Positions 17,046 through 26,874 of a stretch of 64,000 bases of DNA are shown here, piece by piece (the stretch's first letter is position 1; every line of letters begins with the position of its first letter). Below the pieces are notes generated by a model. It was given only the letters and a program-made list of their open reading frames with translations. It had not been told where the DNA came from and searched no databases. Source of the DNA: Rhodococcoides kyotonense (GTDB taxonomy: Bacteria > Actinomycetota > Actinomycetes > Mycobacteriales > Mycobacteriaceae). Position numbers and translations under genes: made by a program. The stretch spans positions 29,368-93,367 of the forward strand of contig NZ_FZOW01000001.1 in NCBI RefSeq assembly GCF_900188125.1, in the 5' to 3' direction.

Positions 17046-20000
17046 CTACTCCCCCTCCAAGTCGCCCTCTGTCTCGAGGTACACCTGACGAAGTTCACCG
17101 AGGATCTTCGGGTCCGGCTCCGCCCACATTCCGCGTTCGGTTGCTTCGAGTAGTCGTTCGGCGATGCCGTGCAGTGCCCACGGGTTGGACTGCTGCATGA
17201 ACTTCTGATTCTGCTCGTCGAGAACGTACGTCTCGGCGAGCTTCTCGTACATCCAGTCGGCGACGACGTCGGTCGTCGCGTCGTAACCGAACAGATAGTC
17301 GACGGTCGCAGCCATCTCGAATGCACCCTTGTAGCCGTGTCGGCGCATCGCCTCGAGCCACCGAGGGTTGACGACGCGTGCACGGAACACACGGGCCGTC
17401 TCCTCGGACAGCGTTCTGGTGCGCACGGATTCGGGCCTCGTGCTGTCCCCGATATACGCCTCGGGCGATCGTCCGGTCAGTGCTCGCACCGTCGCGACCA
17501 TGCCGCCGTGGTACTGGAAGTAGTCGTCGGAATCCGCGATGTCGTGTTCACGGGTGTCGGTGTTCTTGGCTGCCACCGCAATTCGTCGATACGCGGTACG
17601 CATGTCGTCCGAGGCGGGTACACCGTCGAGCCCGCGGCCGTACGCGAAACCACCCCACGTCGTGTAGACCTGTGCCAGGTCGTCGTCACTGCGCCAGGTC
17701 TTGCTGTCGATCAGCTGCAGCAGACCCGCGCCGTACGTTCCCGGCTTCGACCCGAAGATTCGCGTCGTCGATCGGCGCTCGTCTCCGTGCTCGGCGAAAT
17801 CGGCCTGCGCGTGCGCGCGGACGTAGTTCTGCTCCGCGGGCTCGTCGAGTGCCGCGACCAACCGCACCGCGTCGTCGAGCAGTGCGAGGACGTGCGGGAA
17901 CGCGTCGCGGAAGAAGCCACTGATGCGGACGGTCACATCGATCCGAGGACGACCCAGCTCGTCGAGATCGATCACCTCCAGCGTCGTGACACGCCGCGAC
18001 GCCTCGTCCCACACCGGACGCACACCGAGCAGCGCGAACACCTCCGCGACGTCGTCACCCGACGTGCGCATCGCCGATGTACCCCAGACCGACAGACCGA
18101 CGGACTTCGGCCATTCGCCGTGATCCTGTCGGTACCGGGCGAGCAGCGAGTCCGCCATCGCCTGGCCGGTCTCCCACGCCAACTTCGACGGGACGGCTTT
18201 CGGGTCGACAGAGTAGAAGTTGCGGCCCGTGGGCAGGACGTTGATCAGACCGCGCAGGGGCGAGCCACTCGGACCGGCAGGGATGAACCCACCGTCGAGG
18301 GCGTGGAGAACCTGTTCGATCTCCCGCGACGTTCCGCGAAGCCGCGGCACCACCTCGGTTGCCGCGAACTTCAGGATCTCCGTGACGACCGGACCGTGGT
18401 CTCCCCCGACCGTCTCGGCGGCGGCGGGGTCCCACTGCGCTGCCTGCATCGCCGCGACGAGCCCGTGCGCGAGCGCCTCGATCTCGTCGACGCGGGTGCG
18501 CTCCTCGTCGCCGTCCTCGCTCAGGCCCAATGCCTCACGAAGGCCGGGAACGGACTGCTCCCCGCCCCACATCTGCCGTGCGCGCAGCATGGCCAGCACG
18601 AGTTCGACCTCGGCGTCGCCGACCGGCTCCTGCCCGAGGACATGTAGTCCGTCCCTGATCTGAACGTCCTTGATCTCGCACAACCAGCCGTCGACGTGCA
18701 GAAGCATGTCGTCGAACACTTCCTCGTCCGGCCGCTCCTCCAACCCGAGGTCGTGGTGCATCTGTGCTGCGGTCATCAGCGTCCAGATCTGCTGACGGAT
18801 CGCGGGCAGCTTCGCCGGATCGAGCGCCGAGATGTTGGCGTGTTCGTCCAGCAGCTGCTCGAGACGAGAGATGTCGCCGTAGCTCTCGGCGCGCGCCATC
18901 GGCGGGATGAGATGGTCGACGAGCGTCGCATGCGCACGGCGTTTGGCCTGCGTGCCCTCGCCCGGGTCGTTGACCAGGAACGGATAGATCAACGGAAGGT
19001 CGCCGAGCGCCGCGTCGGTTCCGCACGAGGACGACATCCCGAGCGTCTTACCCGGGAGCCACTCGAGGTTTCCGTGCTTGCCGAGGTGAACCATCGCGTC
19101 GGCGCCGAACCCGCCGTCCTGCTGCGACGCCTGGATCCAGCGGTACGCGGCCAAGTAATGATGACTCGGCGGCAGGTCGGGGTCGTGATAGATCGCGACG
19201 GGCTTCTCCCCGAAACCGCGCGGTGGCTGCACCATGATCACGACATTGCCGAATTGCATTGCTGCGATGACGATTTCACCGTCCGGATCGGCAGAACGGT
19301 CGACGTACATCTCGCCCGGTGCCGGTCCCCAGTGCTCTTCGACGGCCGAGGTCAGTTCCTCGGGCAACTGCGAGAACCACGTTCGGTACAGAGCTGCCGA
19401 GATGCGAATCGGGTTGCCTTCGAGCTGCTCGTCGGTGAGCCAGTCCGGATCCTGCCCACCGCGCGCGATGAGCGCATGGATCAATGCGTCGCCGTCTCGC
19501 GCTGCCAGACCTGGAATGGAATCGGGGCCGTCGACAGGACCGAGATCGTAACCGGCCGCGCGCATCTCGGACATCAACGCGATCGCGCTGGCGGGTGTGT
19601 CGAGGCCGACCGCGTTGCCGATGCGCGCATGCTTGGTCGGATATGCCGAGAACATCAACGCGATACGACGTTCCTGCGACGGAATGTGCCGGAGCTTCGC
19701 GTGTCGCACGGCGATGCCCGCGACCCGCGCCGCACGTTCGTGATCGGGCACGTACGTGGTCAAGCCGTCGCCGTCGATCTCCTTGAACGAGAACGGAACC
19801 GTGATCAATCGGCCGTCGAATTCCGGAACTGCGACCTGCGTGGCCACGTCGAGGGGTGACAGTCCGTCGTCGTTGGCCTCCCAGGTCTCTCGGCTGCTCG
19901 TCAGGCACAGCCCCTGCAGGATCGGCACGTCGAGAGCGGCCAGTTCGGCGACGTCCCATGCTTCGTCGTCGCCACCCGCCGACGCTCCGGCCGGCTTGGT

Positions 20001-20648
20001 TCCGCCGGCCGCCAACACCGTCACGATCATCGCGTCGGCTCTCTTCAGCGTCGCGAGAAGCTCGGGCTCGGCTGTGCGCAGCGACGCACAGAAGATCGGA
20101 AGCGCTTGTCCGCCTGCATTTTCCACCGCAGCGGACAGCGCGTCTATGTACGCGGTGTTGCCGGCGAGGTGCTGAGCTCGGTAGTACAGAATCGCGACAG
20201 TCGGCCCTGCATCGGAGGCGGCGGGTCGTTCCAACAGTCCCCACGTGGGAGTGTGCAGCGGCTCGGAGAACCCGTGACCGGTGAGCAGCACGGTGTCGGA
20301 CAGGAACGCGAACAGCTGGACGAGGTTCTCCGGTCCCCCTTCGGCGAGGTAGTTGTGCGCTTGCGCGGCGACGCCCGCGGGGACCGTCGACAGTTCCATC
20401 AGTTCGGCGTCGGGTGCCTGCTCGCCACCCAGTACGACGACGGGGAGCCCGGACGCGAGTACCGCATCGACGCCTTCTTCCCACGACCGCTTGGAGCCGA
20501 GGATACGCAGCACGACGAGATTGGCGCCCTGCGCGAGTGCGGGGACGTCGTCGGCGATGAGTCGGGAGGGGTTACCCCATCGATAGTCGGCACCACTGGC
20601 GCGTGCACTGAGCAGATCGGTATCCGACGTCGACAGCAGCAAGATCAC
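17046..20648 (-). CDS. cobN: Aerobic cobaltochelatase subunit CobN
   Basis: The large (1200-residue) subunit that, with CobS/CobT-type partners, inserts cobalt into hydrogenobyrinate a,c-diamide using ATP. Sequence is close to mycobacterial CobN throughout: start ILLLSTSDTDLLSARASG, then FSAYPTKHARIGNAVGLDTPAS, VQPPRGFGEKPVAIYHDPDLPP, VHLGKHGNLEWLPGK, GTSAMRTSGDD and IFGSKPGTYGAGLLQLIDS. No cobS or cobT lies in the window. The start is the GTG at 20648, preceded by AGAAGGG at eight bases; a longer in-frame extension runs through the riboswitch and is rejected. Expression should fall when cobalamin is plentiful because of the leader element. Followed by the PPOX gene. Confidence 0.96.
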   Translation of the reverse strand: MILLLSTSDTDLLSARASGADYRWGNPSRLIADDVPALAQGANLVVLRILGSKRSWEEGVDAVLASGLPVVVLGGEQAPDAELMELSTVPAGVAAQAHNYLAEGGPENLVQLFAFLSDTVLLTGHGFSEPLHTPTWGLLERPAASDAGPTVAILYYRAQHLAGNTAYIDALSAAVENAGGQALPIFCASLRTAEPELLATLKRADAMIVTVLAAGGTKPAGASAGGDDEAWDVAELAALDVPILQGLCLTSSRETWEANDDGLSPLDVATQVAVPEFDGRLITVPFSFKEIDGDGLTTYVPDHERAARVAGIAVRHAKLRHIPSQERRIALMFSAYPTKHARIGNAVGLDTPASAIALMSEMRAAGYDLGPVDGPDSIPGLAARDGDALIHALIARGGQDPDWLTDEQLEGNPIRISAALYRTWFSQLPEELTSAVEEHWGPAPGEMYVDRSADPDGEIVIAAMQFGNVVIMVQPPRGFGEKPVAIYHDPDLPPSHHYLAAYRWIQASQQDGGFGADAMVHLGKHGNLEWLPGKTLGMSSSCGTDAALGDLPLIYPFLVNDPGEGTQAKRRAHATLVDHLIPPMARAESYGDISRLEQLLDEHANISALDPAKLPAIRQQIWTLMTAAQMHHDLGLEERPDEEVFDDMLLHVDGWLCEIKDVQIRDGLHVLGQEPVGDAEVELVLAMLRARQMWGGEQSVPGLREALGLSEDGDEERTRVDEIEALAHGLVAAMQAAQWDPAAAETVGGDHGPVVTEILKFAATEVVPRLRGTSREIEQVLHALDGGFIPAGPSGSPLRGLINVLPTGRNFYSVDPKAVPSKLAWETGQAMADSLLARYRQDHGEWPKSVGLSVWGTSAMRTSGDDVAEVFALLGVRPVWDEASRRVTTLEVIDLDELGRPRIDVTVRISGFFRDAFPHVLALLDDAVRLVAALDEPAEQNYVRAHAQADFAEHGDERRSTTRIFGSKPGTYGAGLLQLIDSKTWRSDDDLAQVYTTWGGFAYGRGLDGVPASDDMRTAYRRIAVAAKNTDTREHDIADSDDYFQYHGGMVATVRALTGRSPEAYIGDSTRPESVRTRTLSEETARVFRARVVNPRWLEAMRRHGYKGAFEMAATVDYLFGYDATTDVVADWMYEKLAETYVLDEQNQKFMQQSNPWALHGIAERLLEATERGMWAEPDPKILGELRQVYLETEGDLEGE

Positions 20649-20683
20649 GGGTAAAGCCCTTCTGAAGGGTGTTCGCGCCCTTC
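20646..20683 (-). promoter_or_regulatory. Riboswitch expression platform: ribosome-site sequestering switch of cobN
   Basis: Reading the minus strand, GAAGGGC (20683-20677) is followed by CCCTTC (20669-20664) and then GAAGGGC (20662-20656), which contains the cobN ribosome binding site eight bases before the GTG. The middle CCCTTC can pair with either copy. Pairing with the first leaves the ribosome site free; pairing with the second hides it. This is the layout expected of a translation-level riboswitch. Seen in sequence; the switching itself is inferred. Confidence 0.6.
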
Positions 20684-20689
20684 GATCAT

Positions 20690-20805
20690 CTTGTACCTGG
20701 GGCTCGAAGGAGAGGGTCTGACTTTCACAGTGGCGCGACCGCACCGGGATTGCACCGGTTTCCTCTCGGCCGAAGCCTTGTCGAGAAGGATGCTACCCAA
20801 TGCGG
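20690..20805 (-). promoter_or_regulatory. Cobalamin riboswitch (aptamer) upstream of cobN
   Basis: On the minus strand, between 20767 and 20711, the leader shows the conserved cobalamin-element core: GAGGAAACCGGTGCAATCC, then GGTGCGGTCGCGCCACTGTG, then AAAGTCAGACC. Flanking helices include GGCTTCGGCC. Such elements bind adenosyl- or methylcobalamin and lower expression of synthesis or uptake genes. The placement directly before cobN agrees. Outer boundaries are approximate. Confidence 0.85.
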
Positions 20806-20844
20806 CGGCGTCGGCTGTCACGCAGAACCGATAGCCTCGGATAC

Positions 20845-21972
20845 ATGAGTTCGCGCGAGAATCCCGATCGCTGCCCCGGGGCACTCACGATGCACCAGGC
20901 AGCGGACGGTGGCCTGGCCCGCGTGCGGTTGCCCGGCGGTCGGCTGGGGTCCGACGCGATGGCGCAACTCGCGCACGCGGCGACGGAACTGGGCGACGGC
21001 ACGCTCGAACTGACGTCGCGCGCGAACGTCCAGTTCCGCGGGGTCACCGACGGCGACGAACTGGCCGACCGACTCGCGGCCGCAGGACTCCTTCCGTCGC
21101 CGACGCACGAGCGAGTGCGCAACATCCTCGCGTCCCCGCTGTCGGGACGGGTCGGCGGTCGAGCCGACGTACGCGAGTCGATCACGCGCCTCGACACGGA
21201 ACTGTGCTCACGGCCGACGCTGGCCGCGCTACCCGGGCGAACCCTCTTCGCGCTCGACGACGGTCGAGGCGACGTCACAGCCCTGCAGCCCGACTTCGGT
21301 GTCCAGGCGATCACGCCCGACGAGTTCGCGCTCGTGCTCGCAGGCGCCGACACGGGCGTGCGCGTCGCGGCCGAGGAGATCGTGGGTGTCCTCCTGGGTG
21401 CAGCGCAGGCGTTCGTCGATCTGCGGAGCACCGAGTGGCGCCTGTCCGAGTTGCCCGACGGGACGGATCGGATGCTCGCCGCGCTGGGATACGTCCGCAC
21501 AGGCGCAGCAGAACTGGACGTCTCCGGCGCCGATGTACCGCCGATCGGTTGGTTGCCGCAGGACGACGGCCGCGTCGCGCTCGGCGGTGTGCTCGCGATG
21601 GGTGTTCTCGACGCCAGGCTCGCCGAGTTCCTTGCCGCGATCGAACGTCCGCTGGTCGTCACCCCCTGGCGTGGCATCGTGGTCTGCGACCTGGACGAAG
21701 GTGCAGCGGAGACGGTCGTGCGGGTTCTTGCACCGATGGGCCTGAGCTTCGACGAGTCCTCTCCGTGGGCGCAGGTCGGCGCGTGCACCGGTTCACCCGG
21801 CTGCGAGAAGTCGCACGCCGATGTCCGGGCAGACCTCACTCTTGCCGTCGACGAGGGTCGGATCCCGACAGGACGCCGTCAGTACTGGTCCGGGTGCGAA
21901 CGCCGCTGCGGACGGCCGAAGGGCGATGTCGTCGACGTCGTCGCCGGACCCACCGGATACCGGGTGTCCTGA
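20845..21972 (+). CDS. cobG: Precorrin-3B synthase CobG
   Basis: Iron-sulfur monooxygenase-like enzyme converting precorrin-3A to precorrin-3B with O2, the hallmark of the aerobic cobalamin pathway. The 375 residues have the nitrite/sulfite reductase-like layout: a ferredoxin-like half-domain with LELTSRANVQFRGV and a C-terminal cluster motif C314-x5-C320 ... C351-x3-C355 (CTGSPGC, CERRC). The ATG at 20845 is used; the ORF could extend upstream but would run into the divergent cobN leader. It is the first gene of a plus-strand cobG-cobH-cobIJ group. A TAGCCT seven bases before the ATG could be a -10 box for a leaderless message. Confidence 0.94.
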   Translation: MSSRENPDRCPGALTMHQAADGGLARVRLPGGRLGSDAMAQLAHAATELGDGTLELTSRANVQFRGVTDGDELADRLAAAGLLPSPTHERVRNILASPLSGRVGGRADVRESITRLDTELCSRPTLAALPGRTLFALDDGRGDVTALQPDFGVQAITPDEFALVLAGADTGVRVAAEEIVGVLLGAAQAFVDLRSTEWRLSELPDGTDRMLAALGYVRTGAAELDVSGADVPPIGWLPQDDGRVALGGVLAMGVLDARLAEFLAAIERPLVVTPWRGIVVCDLDEGAAETVVRVLAPMGLSFDESSPWAQVGACTGSPGCEKSHADVRADLTLAVDEGRIPTGRRQYWSGCERRCGRPKGDVVDVVAGPTGYRVS

Positions 21973-22003
21973 GCCCCGCCTGCCCTGACCTATCGTGAAC
22001 GGC

Positions 22004-22630
22004 ATGCACGACTACGTCCGCGACGGCGCGGAGATCTACCGGCAGTCCTTCGCGACCATTCGGTCGGAGGCAGATCTGTCGGCCTTCGAGCCCGACGTCG
22101 CGCAGGTGGTCGTTCGCATGATTCATGCGTGCGGTGAAGTCGATCTGACCGATGTCGTTGCTGCGACCGCACGCGTCGTCGCCGACGCGCGGGCGGCCCT
22201 GAACGAGGGCGCCCCGATTCTGTGCGACGCCAACATGGTCGCCGCCGGAGTCACCCGCCGGAGGCTTCCCGCCGACAACGAGGTGCTCTGCACTCTGTCC
22301 GACCCAGCCGTACCTGCCCTCGCCGAAAAAATGCGGACGACCCGTACTGCCGCGGCACTCGAGCTGTGGGGCGAGAAGTTGGACGGTGCGGTCGTTGCGA
22401 TCGGCAACGCACCGACCGCTCTGTTCCACCTGTTGGAGATGATCGACGCGGGCGCTCCCCGACCGGCTGCCATCGTCGGAGGTCCGGTCGGATTCATCGG
22501 TGCCGCCGAATCGAAGGAAGATCTCATCGCCTCGCGGCACGGGCTCGAATACCTCGTGGTGCGCGGTAGGCGCGGAGGCAGTGCGATCACCGCTGCAGCA
22601 GTCAATGCCATTGCAAGCGAGGAAGAATGA
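22004..22630 (+). CDS. cobH: Precorrin-8X methylmutase CobH
   Basis: Moves the C-11 methyl group of precorrin-8X to C-12, giving hydrogenobyrinic acid. The protein has 208 residues, with the catalytic histidine at H41 ([15 protein letters not shown]) and family motifs [31 protein letters not shown] and [17 protein letters not shown]. The ATG at 22004 matches the MxDYxRDGAEIY start of mycobacterial CobH; a GTG nine bases earlier is possible. No clear ribosome site is visible, but TATCGT lies seven bases before the ATG and may be a -10 of a leaderless start. Its TGA overlaps the ATG of cobIJ. Confidence 0.95.
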   Translation: MHDYVRDGAEIYRQSFATIRSEADLSAFEPDVAQVVVRMIHACGEVDLTDVVAATARVVADARAALNEGAPILCDANMVAAGVTRRRLPADNEVLCTLSDPAVPALAEKMRTTRTAAALELWGEKLDGAVVAIGNAPTALFHLLEMIDAGAPRPAAIVGGPVGFIGAAESKEDLIASRHGLEYLVVRGRRGGSAITAAAVNAIASEEE

Positions 22631-24144
22631 ACGACAACCACGGCAAACTGTGGGGCGTCGGCCTCGGTCCGGGCGATCCCGAATTGGTGACCGTCAAAGC
22701 GGCGCGCGTCATCGGTGAGGCCGACGTCGTCGCCTTCCACAGCGCACGCCACGGGCGCAGCATCTCGCGCGGCGTCGCAGCCCCCTACATGCGCGACGGC
22801 CAGATCGAGGAACACCTCGTCTATCCCGTGACCACCGAGACGACGGATCATCCCGGTGGATATCAGGGCGCGATCGACGACTTCTACGAGCAGGCCGCGC
22901 AACGCCTCGCCGAGCACCTCGTGGCGGGGCGATCGGTAGCCCTTCTGGCAGAAGGCGATCCGCTGTTCTACAGCTCCTACATGCACATGCACAAGCGCCT
23001 GTGCGACCGCTTCGATGTCGAGGTGGTCCCCGGCGTGACGTCGGTCAGCGCAGCGTCCGCGGCACTGAGCACACCGCTCGTGGAACGCGACGAGGTGTTC
23101 ACCGTTCTGCCCGGCACCCTGCCGGTGGAGGAACTGACGCGGCGCCTGCGCACGACCGACGCGGCCGCGATCATGAAGCTCGGTCGCACGTTCCCCAACG
23201 TCTTTCGGGCACTGAAGGATTCAGGACGTCTCGACGAGGCCAAGTACGTCGAACGTGCGAGTACCACTGCTCAGCGAGTGCTCGACGCCGCCGACGTCGA
23301 CCCTGCCGAGGTTCCGTACTTCTCGATCGCCATCGTGCCCAGCCCGTCGAACAACCGGCAGGCCCCCAGCGAGGGTTCCGCAGCGAAGGGCGAGGTCGTC
23401 GTCGTCGGATTGGGACCGGGCGCCGACCGCTGGACCACCGACGAGGTCCGCCAGGAACTGGCCGCGGCGACCGACCTCGTCGGATACGTCACGTACGTGA
23501 ACCGAGTTCCTGAGCGCCCCGGGCAGATTCGCCACGCCAGCGACAACAAGGTCGAATCTGAACGGGCCGCATTCGCACTCGATCTCGCGAAGCGCGGCAG
23601 ACGCGTCGCCGTCGTGTCGTCGGGAGATCCCGGTGTGTTCGCGATGGCCGCCGCCGTCGTCGAAATCGCCGCGGACCCGCAGTGGTCCGATGTCGACGTC
23701 CGCGTCGTTCCCGGTATGACGGCGGCCAATGCCGTCGCCAGCCGCGTCGGCGCACCACTCGGACACGACTACGCGGTCATCTCGTTGTCGGACCGACTCA
23801 AGCCGTGGGATGTCGTCGCGACCCGGCTGGCTGCAGCGGCGTCGGCCGACATGGCGATCGCGATCTACAACCCGGCATCGAAGTCGCGGACCTGGCAGGT
23901 GGCTGCCATGCGTGACCTGCTGCTCGAGCATCGTGGCCCGGACACCCCGGTGATCATCGGCCGTGCCGTCGGCAGCGACGACGAGTCGGTGCGCACGCTG
24001 CGGCTCGCGGACCTCGACCCGGCGGACGTCGATATGCGGTGTCTGCTGATCATCGGATCATCCCAGACGACGGTGATCGAAACCGGTAGCGGCACACAGG
24101 TCTTCACGCCGCGGCGATATCCCGAGGTCGCGCACCCGTCATAG
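22627..24144 (+). CDS. cobIJ: Fused precorrin-2 C20- / precorrin-3B C17-methyltransferase (CobI-CobJ)
   Basis: A bifunctional SAM-dependent enzyme of 505 residues. The N-terminal CobI domain (about 1-245) begins with [20 protein letters not shown] and holds [19 protein letters not shown] and [19 protein letters not shown]. The C-terminal CobJ domain (about 255-505) begins [18 protein letters not shown], with [19 protein letters not shown] and [22 protein letters not shown]. The same fusion occurs in M. tuberculosis. The ATG overlaps the cobH stop by four bases. Its last six bases overlap the end of the convergent cobK. The two steps it catalyses flank the CobG reaction, so cobG, cobH and cobIJ form a logical unit. 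Confidence 0.95.
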   Translation: MNDNHGKLWGVGLGPGDPELVTVKAARVIGEADVVAFHSARHGRSISRGVAAPYMRDGQIEEHLVYPVTTETTDHPGGYQGAIDDFYEQAAQRLAEHLVAGRSVALLAEGDPLFYSSYMHMHKRLCDRFDVEVVPGVTSVSAASAALSTPLVERDEVFTVLPGTLPVEELTRRLRTTDAAAIMKLGRTFPNVFRALKDSGRLDEAKYVERASTTAQRVLDAADVDPAEVPYFSIAIVPSPSNNRQAPSEGSAAKGEVVVVGLGPGADRWTTDEVRQELAAATDLVGYVTYVNRVPERPGQIRHASDNKVESERAAFALDLAKRGRRVAVVSSGDPGVFAMAAAVVEIAADPQWSDVDVRVVPGMTAANAVASRVGAPLGHDYAVISLSDRLKPWDVVATRLAAAASADMAIAIYNPASKSRTWQVAAMRDLLLEHRGPDTPVIIGRAVGSDDESVRTLRLADLDPADVDMRCLLIIGSSQTTVIETGSGTQVFTPRRYPEVAHPS

Positions 24145-24876
24145 ACGGCGCCGAAGCCACGAGACGACGTCGTCGACAGCACCGGTCTCGAAGTCGCCGG
24201 GAGGTGTCCGGGGGCGGTCGATCATGACGATGGGTATCCGCAACTCGCGTGCAGCGACGAGCTTGGCTTCGGTCATCGCTCCCCCGCTGTTCTTGGACAC
24301 GACCAGCTCGATACCGCGACTGCGCATCAGTTCGATCTCGCCGGCACTGTCGAAAGGTCCACGCGCCAACAGCACTTCGTGGTGCGGCGGCATCGACGTA
24401 TCCGGCGCGTCGATACTTCTGATCAGAAACCACGACGAGGCGTTCTCGGCGAACGCGTCGACACCCTGGCGTCCGATCGTCAGGAACACTCTCCGAGGCT
24501 GCTGTGCGACGATCGTGGCTGCCTCGGTCATCGATTCCGCCGGTATCCACCGATCATCCGGACCGGCGGTCCAGGGCCGACGTCGCAGTACGGCACTCGG
24601 TGTCGAGGTCCGTGCGCAGGCCGACGCAGCGTTGCGTGAGATCTCGGCGGCGAACGGATGCGTTGCGTCGACGACCACGTCGACCTGGTTGTCTCGAATC
24701 CACGACGCGAGTCCGTCGGGACCGCCGAAGCCACCGCTTCGAACGCGGCCGACAGGAAGAGCTGGATCCCGGACCCGCCCGGCGAGTGACGTCGTCACGT
24801 CGAACCTACCGTCCACATGGAGAGCCTGTGCAAGAGAACGTGATTCCGAAGTTCCACCCAGAATCAGAACCTTCAC
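24139..24876 (-). CDS. cobK: Precorrin-6A reductase CobK
   Basis: NADPH-dependent reductase of 245 residues converting precorrin-6A to precorrin-6B (dihydro form). Family motifs: VLILGGTSESRSLA at the N-terminal nucleotide-binding turn, VVVDATHPFAAEISRNA, VFLTIGRQGVDAF, LVVSKNSGGAMTEAKLVAARELRIPIVMIDRP. The start is the GTG at 24876, which overlaps the cobL stop as GTGA; the longer frame extends into cobL. In M. tuberculosis cobM lies between cobK and cobL; here the two genes touch directly. Confidence 0.94.
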   Translation of the reverse strand: MKVLILGGTSESRSLAQALHVDGRFDVTTSLAGRVRDPALPVGRVRSGGFGGPDGLASWIRDNQVDVVVDATHPFAAEISRNAASACARTSTPSAVLRRRPWTAGPDDRWIPAESMTEAATIVAQQPRRVFLTIGRQGVDAFAENASSWFLIRSIDAPDTSMPPHHEVLLARGPFDSAGEIELMRSRGIELVVSKNSGGAMTEAKLVAARELRIPIVMIDRPRTPPGDFETGAVDDVVSWLRRRL

Positions 24877-26090
24877 GGCTTGACCGACGTCCACTGCGCA
24901 ACGGGCAGCTGAGGCCGCCATCCCGTGAACGAGCCCAGCGGTTCACCGCGATATATCTGGAACTTGCACAACGATCCACCGAAACGCGAGACACACTGCA
25001 GCAGAAGAGCTTCCGACTCTGCCGTCACGGCGTTGGCCACGAGACGGCCCCCGGGTCGCAGGCGACCCCAGCACGCATCGACCATGCCGTCCTGCGTCAG
25101 TCCCCCACCGATGAAGATAGCGTCGGGCGTATCACTGCAGTCCGCGAACGCCCGAGGCGCACCGCCCACGATCCGCAGCCCAGGAACACCGAGCACCGAC
25201 GCGTTCTCCGTGATCTGTGTACGACGCGCTGCGGCCACCTCGAAAGCAACTGCGCGACAGCGTGCGTCGGTGCGCATCCACTCGATGGCAATCGACCCGG
25301 ACCCGCCGCCGACATCCCACAGCATCTCGCCCGGCGACGGCGCGAGCGCACTCAGCGTCAATGCCCGCACTTCGGCCTTGGTCAGCTGGCCGTCACCCGA
25401 GTACGCCGCGTCGGGAAGGCCGGGCACGCGGGTGAGCCTGAACTCTCCGGAGAAGACACAGTCGATCGCGACGACGTTCAGCGGGTCGCCCGCAGGCTCC
25501 GCCCACGCGTCTGCGGTGCCATGGACGGATCTCTCCGACGGGCCACCCAGCTGTTCGAGAACGGTGACGCGGGACTTACCGAACCCGCTGTCGCGCAACG
25601 TCTTCACGACCTCCGCAGGCGTGTCCTGATCACGGGAGAGCACCAGAACGTTCTGGCCGTCGGCGAGTGCAGGCCGCAGCACAGAGGCAGGAGTGTTCAC
25701 CAGGCTGACCGTCGTCGTGGTGTGGACCGCCCACCCCAGCCGCGAGCAAGCGAGGGACAGCGACGACGGAGCAGGCACAACACGGAGACGTTCTGCACCG
25801 AATTCGCGTGCCAGAGTGACGCCGATTCCGTGGAACATCGGATCGCCGCTCGCCAGCACGCACATTCGGCGACCGCCGAACTCGTCGACCCACGACCGCA
25901 ATGCAGGCAGCAACGGACTGGGCCACTGCCGCTTTCGGTCGTCGGGCACCGGGACCGAGCCGAGCTGCCTACCCGATCCGAAGACGACCTCCGCACCGGA
26001 CACGATCGCGCGGGTAGCGTCGGACAAGCCGTCCCAGCCGTCGGCGCCGATGCCGACGACGTCGATGGGCATCGCGGTATCGACCGCCAT
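24873..26090 (-). CDS. cobL: Precorrin-6Y C5,15-methyltransferase (decarboxylating) CobL
   Basis: Fused CbiE-CbiT enzyme of 405 residues. The N-terminal CbiE domain methylates C-5 (VVGIGADGWDGLSDATRAIV, CVLASGDPMFHGIGVTLA). The C-terminal CbiT domain methylates C-15 and removes the acetate carboxyl; its SAM-binding run is MLWDVGGGSGSIAIEWMR, then FIGGGLTQDGMVDACWGRLRPGGRLVANAVT. The ATG at 26090 is chosen because it overlaps the SDR stop in TGATG; an ATG 18 bases on is also possible. The order SDR-cobL-cobK on one strand implies one operon transcribed toward cobIJ. Confidence 0.94.
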   Translation of the reverse strand: MAVDTAMPIDVVGIGADGWDGLSDATRAIVSGAEVVFGSGRQLGSVPVPDDRKRQWPSPLLPALRSWVDEFGGRRMCVLASGDPMFHGIGVTLAREFGAERLRVVPAPSSLSLACSRLGWAVHTTTTVSLVNTPASVLRPALADGQNVLVLSRDQDTPAEVVKTLRDSGFGKSRVTVLEQLGGPSERSVHGTADAWAEPAGDPLNVVAIDCVFSGEFRLTRVPGLPDAAYSGDGQLTKAEVRALTLSALAPSPGEMLWDVGGGSGSIAIEWMRTDARCRAVAFEVAAARRTQITENASVLGVPGLRIVGGAPRAFADCSDTPDAIFIGGGLTQDGMVDACWGRLRPGGRLVANAVTAESEALLLQCVSRFGGSLCKFQIYRGEPLGSFTGWRPQLPVAQWTSVKP

Positions 26091-26842
26091 CAGCGCGGCA
26101 TCTTTCGCCAGATCCACGCCGGCAGCAGATTCATGACGATGGTGATCGGCGCGAGAACACCGGGGATCCACACGCGGGCTCTCCCTTTGTCCAACGCGCG
26201 CACGACGGCGTCGGCAACCTGGTCCGGTGTGCTGGAGAACGGTGCGGGCGTCATCCCCTCGGTCATCGACCCGATGACGAAACCGGGACGCACGAGTAGC
26301 AGCGACACACCCGAGCCGTGCAGCGCATCAGTCAATCCGGAGGCGAATCCGTCGAGCCCTGCCTTCGCGGACCCGTACACGTAGTTGGCCTTTCGGACCC
26401 TCATCCCGGCGATCGACGAGAACACGACGAGCCTGCCCTTGCCCTGCGCTCGCAGCAGCGCCGCAGCGTGAGTCAGCACGGATACCTGGGCCACGTAGTC
26501 CGTGTGCACGACGGCGACCGCATGAGCTGCATCCGATTCCGCCCGCGCCTGATCACCGAGGATCCCGAAGGCGAGGACCACGGTACCGAGCGAGCCGTGG
26601 GCCGACGCGACATCCTGCAGCAGCGGTCCATGCGAGGCGAGGTCGTCGGCGTCGAACTCGACGGTGTGCACCGACCGGGCACCGGCCTCCTGCAGCCGGG
26701 TGACCTGCGCGGACAGTTCCCCGCTCCGTCGTGCGGCCAGCACGACGGTTCGTCCAGGTGCGAGCCGCGCGGCGAGCTCCATGCCGATCTCGCTACGGCC
26801 GCCGAGCAGCAGAAGTGTGTCGTGGTCTCCGGTCGTCGTCAC
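26090..26842 (-). CDS. Short-chain dehydrogenase, DprE2-like
   Basis: NAD(P)-dependent oxidoreductase of 250 residues. The N-terminal cofactor turn is unusual, [15 protein letters not shown], as in DprE2-type SDRs. The catalytic residues are in [26 protein letters not shown] (S, Y and K of YxxxK). [14 protein letters not shown] and the C-terminal [12 protein letters not shown] also resemble DprE2, which reduces the arabinose precursor of the cell wall. The same gene lies upstream of cobL in M. tuberculosis (Rv2073c), so this is probably that paralogue rather than the essential dprE2 itself. It starts with GTG at 26842. Its substrate, and any link to corrin synthesis, is unknown. Confidence 0.87.
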   Translation of the reverse strand: MTTTGDHDTLLLLGGRSEIGMELAARLAPGRTVVLAARRSGELSAQVTRLQEAGARSVHTVEFDADDLASHGPLLQDVASAHGSLGTVVLAFGILGDQARAESDAAHAVAVVHTDYVAQVSVLTHAAALLRAQGKGRLVVFSSIAGMRVRKANYVYGSAKAGLDGFASGLTDALHGSGVSLLLVRPGFVIGSMTEGMTPAPFSSTPDQVADAVVRALDKGRARVWIPGVLAPITIVMNLLPAWIWRKMPR

Positions 26843-26874
26843 GGCTCACAGTCTGTCCGATTAACGTTTCGGGT

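Noticed and set aside
17049..20744. CobN with a 32-residue N-terminal extension starting at 20744
   Set aside because: The extension translates the riboswitch leader; the GTG at 20648 has a proper ribosome site and matches CobN homologues.
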